From Rhodopseudomonas telluris (GTDB lineage Bacteria; Pseudomonadota; Alphaproteobacteria; Rhizobiales; Xanthobacteraceae): a stretch of DNA of 64,000 nucleotides. This document shows, one piece after another, positions 15,662-24,765 of the stretch (positions within the stretch are counted from its first letter, which is position 1; every line of letters starts with the position of its first letter). The position numbers were made by a program, and so were the translations under genes. The stretch is taken from contig NZ_JBHLWM010000001.1 in the NCBI RefSeq assembly GCF_042432815.1, positions 1,240,001 through 1,304,000 on the forward strand, in the 5' to 3' direction. The notes beneath the pieces are model-generated. The model did no database searches and was not told where the DNA came from. It saw nothing but the letters and a program-made list of their open reading frames with translations.

Positions 15662-18163
15662 ATGGCGCAGGGCGGCAGTCAGGCGAAACGCGTCCGTCCG
15701 CGCGACCGCAAGGTCGCGCAGTGGACGCGCGACTATACGCGGCTGCCCGGCATTCCCGACGAATTCCTCGGCGAAGGCGGCGCGCCGCGGCCGGTCTGGT
15801 CGCGCTATTTCGACGCCTTTGCGGCGCTGTCGCCGGACGAGGTCGACCGCCGCTTCGGCGCCGCGGATCGCCATCTGCGCGATGCCGGCGTCACCTACCG
15901 GGCCCCGGGCGATGCCGCCGAGCGCGCCTGGTCGCTTAGCAATGTCCCGCTGCTGATCGATGATTCCGAATGGCAGCAGATCGCCGCCGGCATCGCCCAG
16001 CGCGCCACGCTGCTGGAAAAGGTGCTGCAGGATCTCTACGGCGAGGGCCGACTGATCGCCTCGGGGGCGATTCCGGCAGCGGCAATCGCCGGCAGCCCGG
16101 AATATCTGCGCGCCGTCGCCGGCGTGAAGCCGCCGGCCGGACGCTATCTGCGGATCTATGCGGCCGATATCGGCCGCGGTCCCGACGGCCGTTGGTGGGT
16201 GCTGGGCGATCGCACCCAGGCACCGTCCGGCATGGGATACGCGCTGGAAAACCGCCTGGTGCTGTCGCGGGCCTTCACCGATCTGTACAAATCGATGAAT
16301 GTCGAGCGCGTCGCGCCGTTTTTCGAGGCGTTTCGCGACAGTCTGCGCGCCAGTGCCGACCGCGACGAGCCGCGCATCGGCCTGCTGACGCCCGGCCCCT
16401 TCAGCGAGACCTACTTCGAGCACGCCACGCTCGCGCGCTATCTCGGCTTCCTGCTGGTCGAGGGCGACGACCTCGCGGTGTCCGGCGATCGTGTTCACAT
16501 CCGCACCGTGGCCGGGCTGAAGCGGCTCGACGTGCTGCTGCGCCGGGTCGATTCCAATTCACTCGATCCGCTCGAGCTCGACGCCTCGTCGCAACTCGGC
16601 GTGCCGGGCCTGATCGACGTGCTGCGCAAGAACGGCGTCGTCGTCGCCAACATGCCGGGCGCCGGTGTTATCGAGGCCCGCGCGCTGCTCGGCTTCCTGC
16701 CCAGCCTCAGCCGCCGCCTGCTCGATGAAGACCTGAGAATGCCGCACATCGCCACCTGGTGGTGCGGGCAGACCTCGGCGCGCGAGGAAGTGCTGTCGCG
16801 GCTCGACGATTTCGTCATCGAGGCCGCATACGGCGCGACGCTGCCGGGCTTCTCGCACAAGGGCCCGGTGCTGCCCGCGGAGCTGCCGCCGGTGGTGCGC
16901 GATCGTCTGCGCGACGCGATCGCCACGCGCGGCATGGATTACGTGGCGCAGGAGCAGGTACGGCTGTCCACCACGCCGGTGTGGGACAACGGCAAGCTGG
17001 CGCCGCGCCCGTTCGTCCTGCGGGTGTTTGCCGCCGCCACCGAGGACGGCTGGTCGATCATGCCGGGCGGCTTCTGCCGGATCGCCGAGCGGCTGGACTC
17101 GCGCGCGGTGTCGATGGGCGAAGGCGCCCGCGCCGCCGACGTTTGGGTGGTGTCGGAAGGCGCGGTGTCGACCGCCTCGCTGCTGCCGGCCGTCGAGAAT
17201 GTCCGCATCCGGCGCATCACCGGCCTGCTGCCGAGCCGCGCCGCCGACAATCTGTTCTGGCTCGGCCGCTATCTCGAACGCGCCGAGGCGACGCTGCGGC
17301 TTGTGCGCGCGCTCAGCGTGCCGCAGCGCGACCCCGGCAAGGGGCCGCTGCATCAGGCGATCGAGCGCATCCAGCGGCTGCTGATCAGTTGGGGCGCGAC
17401 CTCACTGGCGGCGCGCGCCCAGACGTCAAAGATCGCCGCCGATGCGTTGCACAGCGAAGAAGAGTTCGGCTCGGCGCTGTCGCTGGTCCGCGCCGCTCAG
17501 CGCAATGCCTCGTCGCTGCGCGAGCGATTGTCGCCCGATGCCTGGCAGGTGATCAGCCAGACCGCCGATCGGCTGGCGCTGCCCGCCGAGGATGAGGAGG
17601 CGGTGATCGCGCTCGCCGAGATCACCCTGCAGGAGCTCGCCAGCTTCTCCGGCCTGTCGCAGGAGAACATGAACCGCGCGGCCGGCTGGCGCTTCCTGCG
17701 CCTCGGCCGCCGTGTCGAACGCGCGATCAACACCACGCGCTGGACGCGGCAGTTCGCCGACGAAGACGCTTCGGCCGAAGATCTCGACGTACTGCTGACG
17801 CTGATCGACTGCCAGATCACCTATCGGTCGCGCTATCTGGTTGCGCCGCTGCTCGCGCCGGTGCGCGATCTCGCGGTGCTCGACCCGTACAACCCGCGCT
17901 CGGTGGCGTTTCAGGTCGAGGAACTCAACGATCACATCGCCAGCCTGCCGACCCTCAAGGAAGGCGGTTTGATCGAGCGGCCGCAGCGCCTCGCGGTCGC
18001 GCTACAGGCGACGCTGACCACCGCGGAAGCATCGGATCTCGACAGCCGCAAGCTGTTCGCGCTGGAGCAGGATCTGTTGTCGCTGGCCGACGCCATCGGC
18101 TCGCACTACTTTCCGCATGGCGCCAGCGCGACCCGGCCCGAGAAACTGACGGGGCTGGCGTGA
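15662..18163 (+). CDS. Circularly permuted ATP-grasp protein fused to alpha-E (DUF403) domain
   Basis: 833 residues. Roughly residues 60-480 are a circularly permuted type 2 ATP-grasp domain, including GSPEYLRAV, GRWWVLGDRTQAPSGMGYALENR, LTPGPFSETYFEHATLARYLG, VDSNSLDPLEL and RPFVLRVFAA. The C-terminal 310 residues are the helical alpha-E domain (ADNLFWLGRYLERAEATLRL, repeated as RLGRRVERAINTTRW). The ATP-grasp fold predicts ATP-dependent peptide or amide ligation. In many genomes the two domains are separate proteins, so this is a fusion. The frame is open from TTG 15635; ATG 15662 follows AGAGGGGGC. The stop overlaps the next start by 3-4 nt. Confidence 0.88.
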   Translation: MAQGGSQAKRVRPRDRKVAQWTRDYTRLPGIPDEFLGEGGAPRPVWSRYFDAFAALSPDEVDRRFGAADRHLRDAGVTYRAPGDAAERAWSLSNVPLLIDDSEWQQIAAGIAQRATLLEKVLQDLYGEGRLIASGAIPAAAIAGSPEYLRAVAGVKPPAGRYLRIYAADIGRGPDGRWWVLGDRTQAPSGMGYALENRLVLSRAFTDLYKSMNVERVAPFFEAFRDSLRASADRDEPRIGLLTPGPFSETYFEHATLARYLGFLLVEGDDLAVSGDRVHIRTVAGLKRLDVLLRRVDSNSLDPLELDASSQLGVPGLIDVLRKNGVVVANMPGAGVIEARALLGFLPSLSRRLLDEDLRMPHIATWWCGQTSAREEVLSRLDDFVIEAAYGATLPGFSHKGPVLPAELPPVVRDRLRDAIATRGMDYVAQEQVRLSTTPVWDNGKLAPRPFVLRVFAAATEDGWSIMPGGFCRIAERLDSRAVSMGEGARAADVWVVSEGAVSTASLLPAVENVRIRRITGLLPSRAADNLFWLGRYLERAEATLRLVRALSVPQRDPGKGPLHQAIERIQRLLISWGATSLAARAQTSKIAADALHSEEEFGSALSLVRAAQRNASSLRERLSPDAWQVISQTADRLALPAEDEEAVIALAEITLQELASFSGLSQENMNRAAGWRFLRLGRRVERAINTTRWTRQFADEDASAEDLDVLLTLIDCQITYRSRYLVAPLLAPVRDLAVLDPYNPRSVAFQVEELNDHIASLPTLKEGGLIERPQRLAVALQATLTTAEASDLDSRKLFALEQDLLSLADAIGSHYFPHGASATRPEKLTGLA

Positions 18164-19038
18164 TCTACGATATCCGTCACGTCACCAGCTACAGCTACGG
18201 CAGCCAGGTCAGCTTCGCGCGCTGCTCGCTGCGGCTGACGCCGCTGAGCGATGTGCATCAAAGGCTGATCTCGCACAGCATCGAGATCAAACCGAAGCCG
18301 GCGACGCGCACCACGCGCGTGGATTTCTTCGGTATTCCGACCGAGAGCATCGTGATCGAAACGCCCCACAAGGCGCTGAGGATCGACAGCCGCTCGCGCG
18401 TCGAGGTCGATCGCGTGCCGCCGGCGCGCGATGCCGGCAGCAGCGCGTGGGAAAGCGTTCGCGAAGCTGCGCTGGATTGCGCCAGCCTCGATGCCCATGC
18501 ACCGGTCGGCTATGTGTTTCCAAGCGCGCTCGCGCCGATCCAATCGGCCGTGACCCGCTATGCGGCGAAGAGTTTTCCGCCGGCGCGCGGCATCCTGACT
18601 GCGGTGGCAGATCTGATGCGCCGGATCCACACCGAGTTCCGCTACGATCCGAAAGCGACGGTGATTTCGACGCCGCTCGCCGAAGTATTCGAGAAGCGGC
18701 ACGGTGTCTGCCAGGACTTCGCGCACGTCATGATCGCCGGCCTGCGCGGGCTCGGCCTGTCGGCCGCCTATGTCAGCGGTTACTTGCGAACCTATCCGCC
18801 GGCCGGCCAGGAGCGGCTGCAGGGCGCCGACGCGACCCACGCCTGGGTGTCGGTGTGGTGCGGCAACGAGACCGGCTGGGTCGGTTTCGATCCGACCAAC
18901 GACCTGCTGGTCGCCAACGATCATATCGTGCTGGCGGTCGGTCGGGACTTCTCGGATGTATCGCCGGTCGACGGCGTCATCGTCGGCTCGCGTCGTCAAA
19001 AGCTCTCGGTCGCAGTGGACGTCATCCCGGTCGAGTAG
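18160..19038 (+). CDS. Transglutaminase-family cysteine protease-like protein
   Basis: 292 residues. The N-terminal beta domain (IRHVTSYSYGSQVSFARCSLRLTP) is followed by a transglutaminase core with a full triad: Cys about 184 in HGVCQDFAH, His about 227 in ATHAWVSVW and Asp about 244 in GWVGFDPTND. GTG 18160 overlaps the preceding TGA (GTGA), so it is coupled to the ATP-grasp/alpha-E gene. In this conserved three-gene set the transglutaminases are thought to act as peptidases or amide-forming enzymes on the ATP-grasp product. It is cytoplasmic, with no signal peptide. Confidence 0.9.
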   Translation: MIYDIRHVTSYSYGSQVSFARCSLRLTPLSDVHQRLISHSIEIKPKPATRTTRVDFFGIPTESIVIETPHKALRIDSRSRVEVDRVPPARDAGSSAWESVREAALDCASLDAHAPVGYVFPSALAPIQSAVTRYAAKSFPPARGILTAVADLMRRIHTEFRYDPKATVISTPLAEVFEKRHGVCQDFAHVMIAGLRGLGLSAAYVSGYLRTYPPAGQERLQGADATHAWVSVWCGNETGWVGFDPTNDLLVANDHIVLAVGRDFSDVSPVDGVIVGSRRQKLSVAVDVIPVE

Positions 19039-19213
19039 CGGCGATGATGAGTTGCGAATGGCGATGAGCTGGTTTCGGATTTGTTGATTCCAGGTAGTTC
19101 TGCCAGGCGACGGGCCTCGTAACTAAGCGAGGTGCCGATTTAACGCCTCGTTCGCGTTTGGTTGAGAATGTGACGTGTCGCCATTTGGTTCGACGGGTCG
19201 CAGGAGATTGCGC

Positions 19214-19669
19214 GTGTCCAGGAAGTTGTGGTTTGCCATCGGTGTCGTTGTCGCCGCCGGTGCAATTTCGCCCGTCTTTGCGCAGGCCAGCAAGGATGAT
19301 GCGGTTGCGATGGTCAAGAAAGCTGTCGCGGCGATCAAGTTCGATGGGGCTGAGAAGACGTATCCGCTGATCAGCGACAAGGCCGGTCCGTTCGTCAAGG
19401 ACGATCTCTACGTCGTGGTGTATCAGCTCGACGGCAAGGTGCTGGCCCACGGCGCCAACGCCAAGTTCATCGGCAAGGACATGATCGACGCACAGGACGT
19501 CGACGGCAAGCTCTACGTCAAGGAGCGCGTCGAACTCGCCGCCAAGCAGCCCTCATTCTGGCAGGACTACAAGTTCGTCAATCCGGTGAGCAAGAAGGTC
19601 GAGCCGAAGGAGATGTACTGCGAGCGCCTCGACAACACCGCGGTGTGCGCGGGCGTTTACAAGCTTTGA
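19214..19669 (+). CDS. Secreted single-Cache-like domain protein
   Basis: 151 residues from GTG 19214, which has AGGAG 7 nt upstream. A signal peptide (KLWFAIGVVVAAGAISPVFA, cleavage likely after AQA) precedes a single Cache-type sensor fold. The fold is marked by DDLYVVVYQLDGKVLAHGANAKFIGKD and a C-terminal CERLDNTAVCAGVYKL; the two cysteines could form a disulfide. Cache domains bind small molecules, usually in chemoreceptors or kinases. Here the domain is free in the periplasm, directly upstream (65 bp) of a chemoreceptor gene, so it may feed that receptor or act alone. Confidence 0.75.
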   Translation: MSRKLWFAIGVVVAAGAISPVFAQASKDDAVAMVKKAVAAIKFDGAEKTYPLISDKAGPFVKDDLYVVVYQLDGKVLAHGANAKFIGKDMIDAQDVDGKLYVKERVELAAKQPSFWQDYKFVNPVSKKVEPKEMYCERLDNTAVCAGVYKL

Positions 19670-19734
19670 CGAGAGTGTTCCGCCCCTTGCGGTTTGGCGC
19701 GAGACGAAACACGGCTTTCGATATGGGGCGCGGG

Positions 19735-21426
19735 ATGAAGACCATCGGGCTGTCGTGGAAGGTGCAACTCGCACCCGCTCTGCTCGTGCTGGCGCTGCTG
19801 GGGATCGGCGGTTTCGCTCTCCAATCGCTGCGCGTCAATCAACAGAGCGTCGATGCGTTGATCTCCGGGCCGGTGCGCCTGGCTGAGCAGGCGGGCGAGC
19901 TCAACAACGCGGCGTGGACCGCGCATGCCAAGCTCTACCGGCTTGCCGCCACCGCCGCCAACGAGAGCGACGACGCCAAGCTTGCCGCAGTATCGAAAGA
20001 GGCCGGCGCCGCGCTGGCGCAAATTCCGGCCGCGCTTTCGGATGTCGAACAGGCGCTCGGAAGCGCCGCGGCGCTGCCGCCTTTCCAGAAGCTCAAGGCC
20101 GCCACCGCGGCCTATCAGAAGCAGGCCAAGAACGCGATCGAGATGGCCGACGGCGACGCCGGTTCGGCGATGCTGTTCATCAAAAGCGCGGAGAAGAGCT
20201 TCGCCGAAATCGACTCGTTGATCAGCGACCTGATCGTCGCCAGCAATGAGAGCCGCGATCGCGAGATCGCTCGCTCGGCGATCGCACTGGATCGCCAGCA
20301 ATGGATGCTTGGCGCGATCCTGCTCGGCGTCTCCTTCGTGGGGATCCTGATCTCGGTCCTGATCGGCCGTGGCATTGCCAAGCCCGTGCTGGCGATGTCC
20401 GGTGCGATGCACGAGCTGGCCTCCGGGAATTTCGGCGTGAAACTGCCGGGGCTTGAGCGCGGCGATGAGGTCGGCCGAATGGCGCGCGCCGTCGAGGAGT
20501 TCAAGCTGCAGGCGGTCGCCAAGGCGGAACGCGAGCACGCCGAGCGTGAGCAGCAGGAGCGCGAGGCCGCGGCGGGCCGCCGCGCCGAACTGCATCAGCT
20601 CGCCGACGGCTTCGAGGCCGCGGTGGGGCAGATCATCGAGACGGTCGGCACGGCGTCGCGTGAACTCGAGCATTCGGCCGATGCGCTCGCCAAGGGCAGC
20701 GCCGCAACGCAGCAACTGTCTCACGTGGTGGCGGCGGCCTCGACCGAAACCTCGCAGAATGTCCAGTCGGTGGCGTCGGCCGCGCAGCAGATGAATGCCT
20801 CGGTCGCGGAAGTCGGCCGTCAGGTCCGCGAGTCGCGGAACATCGCTGCCGAAGCGGTGACGCAGGCCGAGCAGACCGACAGCCGGATCGGCAAGCTGGC
20901 AGAGGCCGCGACCCGGATCGGCGACGTCACCCAGCTCATCAATACGATCGCGGAGCAGACCAATCTGCTCGCGCTCAACGCCACGATCGAAGCCGCGCGT
21001 GCCGGCGAGGCCGGCCGCGGCTTCGCCGTGGTGGCACAGGAGGTGAAGGTGCTGGCCGAGCAGACCTCCAAGGCGACCGGAGAGATCAGCGCCCAGATCA
21101 ACGAAATCCAGTCCGCGACGCGCGAGTCGGTGGTCGCCATCAAGGAGATCGGCGGCACCATCGGACGGGTCGCACACATCGCCTCGACCATCGCGGCGGC
21201 CGTCGACGAGCAGGGAACTGCGACGCAGGGAATCTCGCACAGCGTGCAACAGGCGGCAGCCGGCACCAACCAGGTTGCGACCAGTATCGCGGACGTCAAC
21301 CGCGGCGCGGCCGACACCGGCGAGGCATCGTCACGCGTGCTGACCTCTGCGCAAATGTTGTCCAGCGAAAGTGGCCGTTTGCGCGCCGAAGTGCAAAAAT
21401 TTCTCGCAACCGTCCGGGTCGCGTAG
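19735..21426 (+). CDS. Methyl-accepting chemotaxis protein
   Basis: About 563 residues. TM1 spans roughly residues 8-28 (LAPALLVLALLGIGGFAL), a helical periplasmic domain of about 150 residues follows, and TM2 is WMLGAILLGVSFVGILISVLIG. HAMP (KPVLAMSGAMHELASGNF) comes next, then a long signalling coiled coil with the conserved hairpin tip IAEQTNLLALNATIEAARAG. The C-terminus lacks a CheR-binding pentapeptide. The frame is open from 19645, but the upstream part overlaps the Cache gene. ATG 19735 (or 19723) starts just before TM1. The periplasmic ligand is unknown; the free Cache protein encoded just upstream is a candidate partner. Confidence 0.9.
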   Translation: MKTIGLSWKVQLAPALLVLALLGIGGFALQSLRVNQQSVDALISGPVRLAEQAGELNNAAWTAHAKLYRLAATAANESDDAKLAAVSKEAGAALAQIPAALSDVEQALGSAAALPPFQKLKAATAAYQKQAKNAIEMADGDAGSAMLFIKSAEKSFAEIDSLISDLIVASNESRDREIARSAIALDRQQWMLGAILLGVSFVGILISVLIGRGIAKPVLAMSGAMHELASGNFGVKLPGLERGDEVGRMARAVEEFKLQAVAKAEREHAEREQQEREAAAGRRAELHQLADGFEAAVGQIIETVGTASRELEHSADALAKGSAATQQLSHVVAAASTETSQNVQSVASAAQQMNASVAEVGRQVRESRNIAAEAVTQAEQTDSRIGKLAEAATRIGDVTQLINTIAEQTNLLALNATIEAARAGEAGRGFAVVAQEVKVLAEQTSKATGEISAQINEIQSATRESVVAIKEIGGTIGRVAHIASTIAAAVDEQGTATQGISHSVQQAAAGTNQVATSIADVNRGAADTGEASSRVLTSAQMLSSESGRLRAEVQKFLATVRVA

Positions 21427-21489
21427 CTCTCGTCCCGATGCTAGCTTCCCGCGTTGCCAGCGCCCATGAGCGTGGCACGCGAGGATGTC

Positions 21490-22872
21490 ATGAGCTATCG
21501 TCACGCTATCGGCAACGTCACCTACGTCTTCGACAATTTGCGGGATCTGCTTGCCAAGGCCACCCCGCCGCGCTCCGGTGATCGTCTCGCCGGCGTCGCA
21601 GCCGAGAGCGCCGAGCAGATGGTCGCGGCACGTATGGCGCTTGCGGAAGTGCCGTTGCGCCGCTTCCTCGACGAGACCGTGATTCCTTACGAAGACGACG
21701 AGGTGACGCGGCTGATCGTCGACAGCCACGATGCGCAGGCGTTCGGGCCGGTCGCGTCGCTCACCGTCGGCGGATTTCGCGACTGGCTGCTGTCCGACGC
21801 TGCAACCTCGGTGACGCTGGCGTCGATCGCCCGCGGCGTGACGCCCGAGATGGCGGCGGCGGTGTCCAAGCTGATGCGCAATCAGGACCTCATCCTGGTC
21901 GCCAAGAAGTGCAGCAACATCACCCGTTTCCGCAACACCATCGGTTTGCCGGGCCGGATGAGCGTGCGGCTGCAGCCGAACCATCCGTTCGACGATGCCC
22001 GCGGCATCACCGCATCGACGCTCGACGGCCTTCTGCTCGGCGCCGGCGATGCCTGCATCGGCATCAATCCGGCGAGCGATGATCCGGCCGTGCTCGGCCA
22101 TCTGGTGCGGCTGCTCGACGACGTGATCACGCGGCTCGATATTCCCACCCAGAGTTGCGTGCTGACGCACGTCACCACCTCGCTGAAGCTGATGGAGGAG
22201 GGCGCGCCGGTTGATCTCGTGTTCCAGTCGATCGCCGGCACCGAAGCTGCCAATCGCAGCTTCGGCATCGACCTGGCGATCCTCAAGGAAGCACACGAGG
22301 CCGGGCTGGCACTGAAGCGCGGCACGGTCGGCGACAATGTCATGTATTTCGAGACGGGGCAGGGCTCCGCGCTGTCCGCGAATGCCCATCACGGCGTCGA
22401 TCAGCAGACCTGCGAGGCCCGCGCCTACGCCGTCGCCCGCGCGTATGCGCCGTTGCTGGTCAACAGCGTGGTCGGCTTCATCGGCCCCGAATATCTCTAC
22501 GACGGCAAGGAGATCATCCGCGCCGGGCTGGAGGACCATTTCTGCGGCAAGCTGCTCGGCCTGCCGCTCGGTGTCGACATTTGCTACACCAACCACGCCG
22601 AAGCCGACCAGGACGACATGGACACGCTGCTGACGCTGCTGGCGACGGCCGGCGTCAGCTTCATCATGGGCGTCCCCGGCGCCGACGATGTCATGCTGAA
22701 TTACCAGTCCACCTCGTTTCACGACGCGCTGTACGTCCGAGATCTGCTCGGCCTGAAACGGGCGCCGGAATTCGACGTCTGGCTGGTGCGCGCCGGCCTT
22801 GCGAACCCGGATTTTCGCCTCACAGCGGCCGATGGCCGCCTGCCGGACTTCGCCGCCCGCCTGATCGCCTGA
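21490..22872 (+). CDS. eutB: Ethanolamine ammonia-lyase large subunit
   Basis: 460 residues, the length of EutB. Motifs include GNVTYVFDNLRDLLAKATP at the start, KKCSNITRF, GLPGRMSVRLQPNHP, INPASDD, TGQGSALSANAHHGVDQQT and DICYTNHAEADQDDMD. With EutC it forms the adenosylcobalamin-dependent lyase that converts ethanolamine to acetaldehyde and ammonia. ATG 21490 follows GAGGA. Normally eutB and eutC are adjacent; here they are separated by hpnP. No eut microcompartment or reactivase genes are seen nearby. Confidence 0.93.
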   Translation: MSYRHAIGNVTYVFDNLRDLLAKATPPRSGDRLAGVAAESAEQMVAARMALAEVPLRRFLDETVIPYEDDEVTRLIVDSHDAQAFGPVASLTVGGFRDWLLSDAATSVTLASIARGVTPEMAAAVSKLMRNQDLILVAKKCSNITRFRNTIGLPGRMSVRLQPNHPFDDARGITASTLDGLLLGAGDACIGINPASDDPAVLGHLVRLLDDVITRLDIPTQSCVLTHVTTSLKLMEEGAPVDLVFQSIAGTEAANRSFGIDLAILKEAHEAGLALKRGTVGDNVMYFETGQGSALSANAHHGVDQQTCEARAYAVARAYAPLLVNSVVGFIGPEYLYDGKEIIRAGLEDHFCGKLLGLPLGVDICYTNHAEADQDDMDTLLTLLATAGVSFIMGVPGADDVMLNYQSTSFHDALYVRDLLGLKRAPEFDVWLVRAGLANPDFRLTAADGRLPDFAARLIA

Positions 22873-22997
22873 GGCCCGCCGCCGCCGCAAGGCAAAGGCT
22901 TTGCGGAATCGCCGGCAAAGAAATCGGTGGCCGTGCCAATTGTGCCGTGATTAGATCGGCATAGCGCGCCTGCGACCGGTATTGTTTTGGGGATTTC

Positions 22998-23022
22998 GGA
23001 ACCAGATTCGTCATTGGAAGTT
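22998..23022 (+). promoter_or_regulatory. Candidate EcfG-type promoter upstream of hpnP (GGAAC-N16-AGTT)
   Basis: GGAAC at 22998-23002 and AGTT at 23019-23022, 16 nt apart, about 100 nt before the hpnP start. The alphaproteobacterial general-stress sigma factor EcfG recognises GGAAC-N16/17-CGTT; one base of the -10 element differs. hpnP is known to be stress-induced through EcfG in R. palustris. Whether this is the exact site is inference. Confidence 0.5.
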
Positions 23023-23121
23023 ATGGCAGACGGCTTGAATTAAGCCCGTCATTCGAACCGTTCCCGCGCTCCGGCTAACAATCAAGGACGGGTTTCCAGA
23101 ATTTGTTCCTTGGGGAGTCTG

Positions 23122-24705
23122 ATGAGAGCTGAGTCCGGCAATACCAGCCGTCGCATTCTGTGCGTCTTTCCACGCTACACTAAGTCGTTCGGCACTTTTC
23201 AGAACTCCTACCCCCTGATGGACGGCGTTGCCGCCTTCATGCCGCCGCAGGGCCTGTTGGTGATCGCGGCTTATCTCCCCGAAGACTGGTCGGTTCGCTT
23301 CATCGACGAGAACATTCGCGCCGCGACCCCGGCCGATTTCGAATGGGCGGACGCGGTGTTCGTCAGCGGCATGCACATCCAGCGCCAGCAGATGACCGAC
23401 ATCTGCCGGCGTGCGCATGATTACGATCTGCCGGTGGCGATCGGCGGTCCCTCGGTCAGCGCCTGCCCGGATCATTACCCGAATTTCGACTATCTGCACG
23501 TCGGCGAGCTCGGCGACGCCACCGATCAGTTGATCGCGCGGCTGGCGCACGATGTCACCCGGCCGCCGCGGCAGATCGTGTTCACCACCGAAGATCGGCT
23601 GGACATGACGCTGTTTCCGATCCCGGCCTATGAGCTGGCGGAATGCAGCAAATATCTGCTCGGCAGCGTGCAATATTCGTCGGGCTGCCCGTATCAATGC
23701 GAATTCTGTGACATCCCGGGGCTGTACGGCCGCAATCCGCGGCTGAAGACGCCCGAGCAGATCATCACCGAACTCGACCGCATGGTCGAATGCGGCGTTC
23801 GCGGCTCGGTGTACTTCGTCGACGACAATTTCATCGGCAACCGCAAGGCCGCGCTCGACCTGCTGCCGCATCTGGTCGAGTGGCAGAAGCGCACCGGCTT
23901 CCAGCTGCAGCTCGCCTGCGAGGCGACGCTGAACATCGCCAAGCGACCGGAGATCCTGTCGCTGATGCGCGAGGCGTATTTCTGCACGATCTTCTGCGGC
24001 ATCGAAACGCCTGACCCGACCGCGCTCAAGGCGATGCACAAGGACCACAACATGATGGTCCCGATCCTCGAAGGCGTGCGGACGATATCGAGCTACGGCA
24101 TCGAAGTGGTGTCGGGCATCATTCTCGGCCTCGACACCGACACGCCGGAGACCGGCGAATTCCTGATGCAGTTCATCGAGCAGTCGCAGATTCCGCTGCT
24201 CACCATCAACCTGCTGCAGGCGCTGCCGAAGACGCCGCTGTGGGACCGGCTGGAGCGCGAAGGCCGGCTGGTCCACGACGACAATCGCGAGTCCAATGTC
24301 GACTTCCTGCTGCCGCACGACCAGGTCGTGACGATGTGGAAGGACTGCATGGCGCGGGCCTACGAGCCCGAGTCGCTGCTGAAGCGTTACGAGTATCAGA
24401 TCGAGAACGCCTACGCGACACGCCTGCATCCGCGGACGCCGCAGCGTGCCTCCAAGGCGAACATCAAGCGCGGCATGATCATGTTGCGCAACATCATCTG
24501 GCAGATCGGCATTCGCGGCGACTACAAGCTGGCGTTCTGGAAGTTCGCGCTGAAGCGCCTGATCCGTGGCGACATCGAAAACCTGCTGCTGGTGATGGTG
24601 GTGGCTCACCATCTGATCATCTATGCGCGCGATGCGTCGCGTGGCCAAGCCAACGCGTCCAACTATTCGATCCGGCTGCGTGAAGCCTCGGTGCCGGCGG
24701 AGTAG
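23122..24705 (+). CDS. hpnP: Hopanoid C-2 methylase, B12-binding radical SAM enzyme
   Basis: 527 residues. The N-terminal B12-binding domain spans about 1-150 (PPQGLLVIAAYLPEDW, FVSGMHIQRQQ, AIGGPSVSACP). The radical SAM domain has the cluster motif C189-x3-C193-x2-C196 in SSGCPYQCEFCDIPG, followed by YFVDDNFIGNRKA and FCGIETPD. The extended C-terminus is typical of HpnP. It methylates C-2 of hopanoid ring A, producing 2-methylhopanoids. The frame opens at TTG 23110; ATG 23122 with GGGGAG upstream is preferred. It sits between eutB and eutC, both cobalamin-linked, and just left of the hopanoid cluster. Confidence 0.92.
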   Translation: MRAESGNTSRRILCVFPRYTKSFGTFQNSYPLMDGVAAFMPPQGLLVIAAYLPEDWSVRFIDENIRAATPADFEWADAVFVSGMHIQRQQMTDICRRAHDYDLPVAIGGPSVSACPDHYPNFDYLHVGELGDATDQLIARLAHDVTRPPRQIVFTTEDRLDMTLFPIPAYELAECSKYLLGSVQYSSGCPYQCEFCDIPGLYGRNPRLKTPEQIITELDRMVECGVRGSVYFVDDNFIGNRKAALDLLPHLVEWQKRTGFQLQLACEATLNIAKRPEILSLMREAYFCTIFCGIETPDPTALKAMHKDHNMMVPILEGVRTISSYGIEVVSGIILGLDTDTPETGEFLMQFIEQSQIPLLTINLLQALPKTPLWDRLEREGRLVHDDNRESNVDFLLPHDQVVTMWKDCMARAYEPESLLKRYEYQIENAYATRLHPRTPQRASKANIKRGMIMLRNIIWQIGIRGDYKLAFWKFALKRLIRGDIENLLLVMVVAHHLIIYARDASRGQANASNYSIRLREASVPAE

Positions 24706-24765
24706 CGGGATGGCGGTTGTTTTCTCCTGTCGTCCGGCGCCGCGCGGGCCGCAAAGGGTGCAAGC

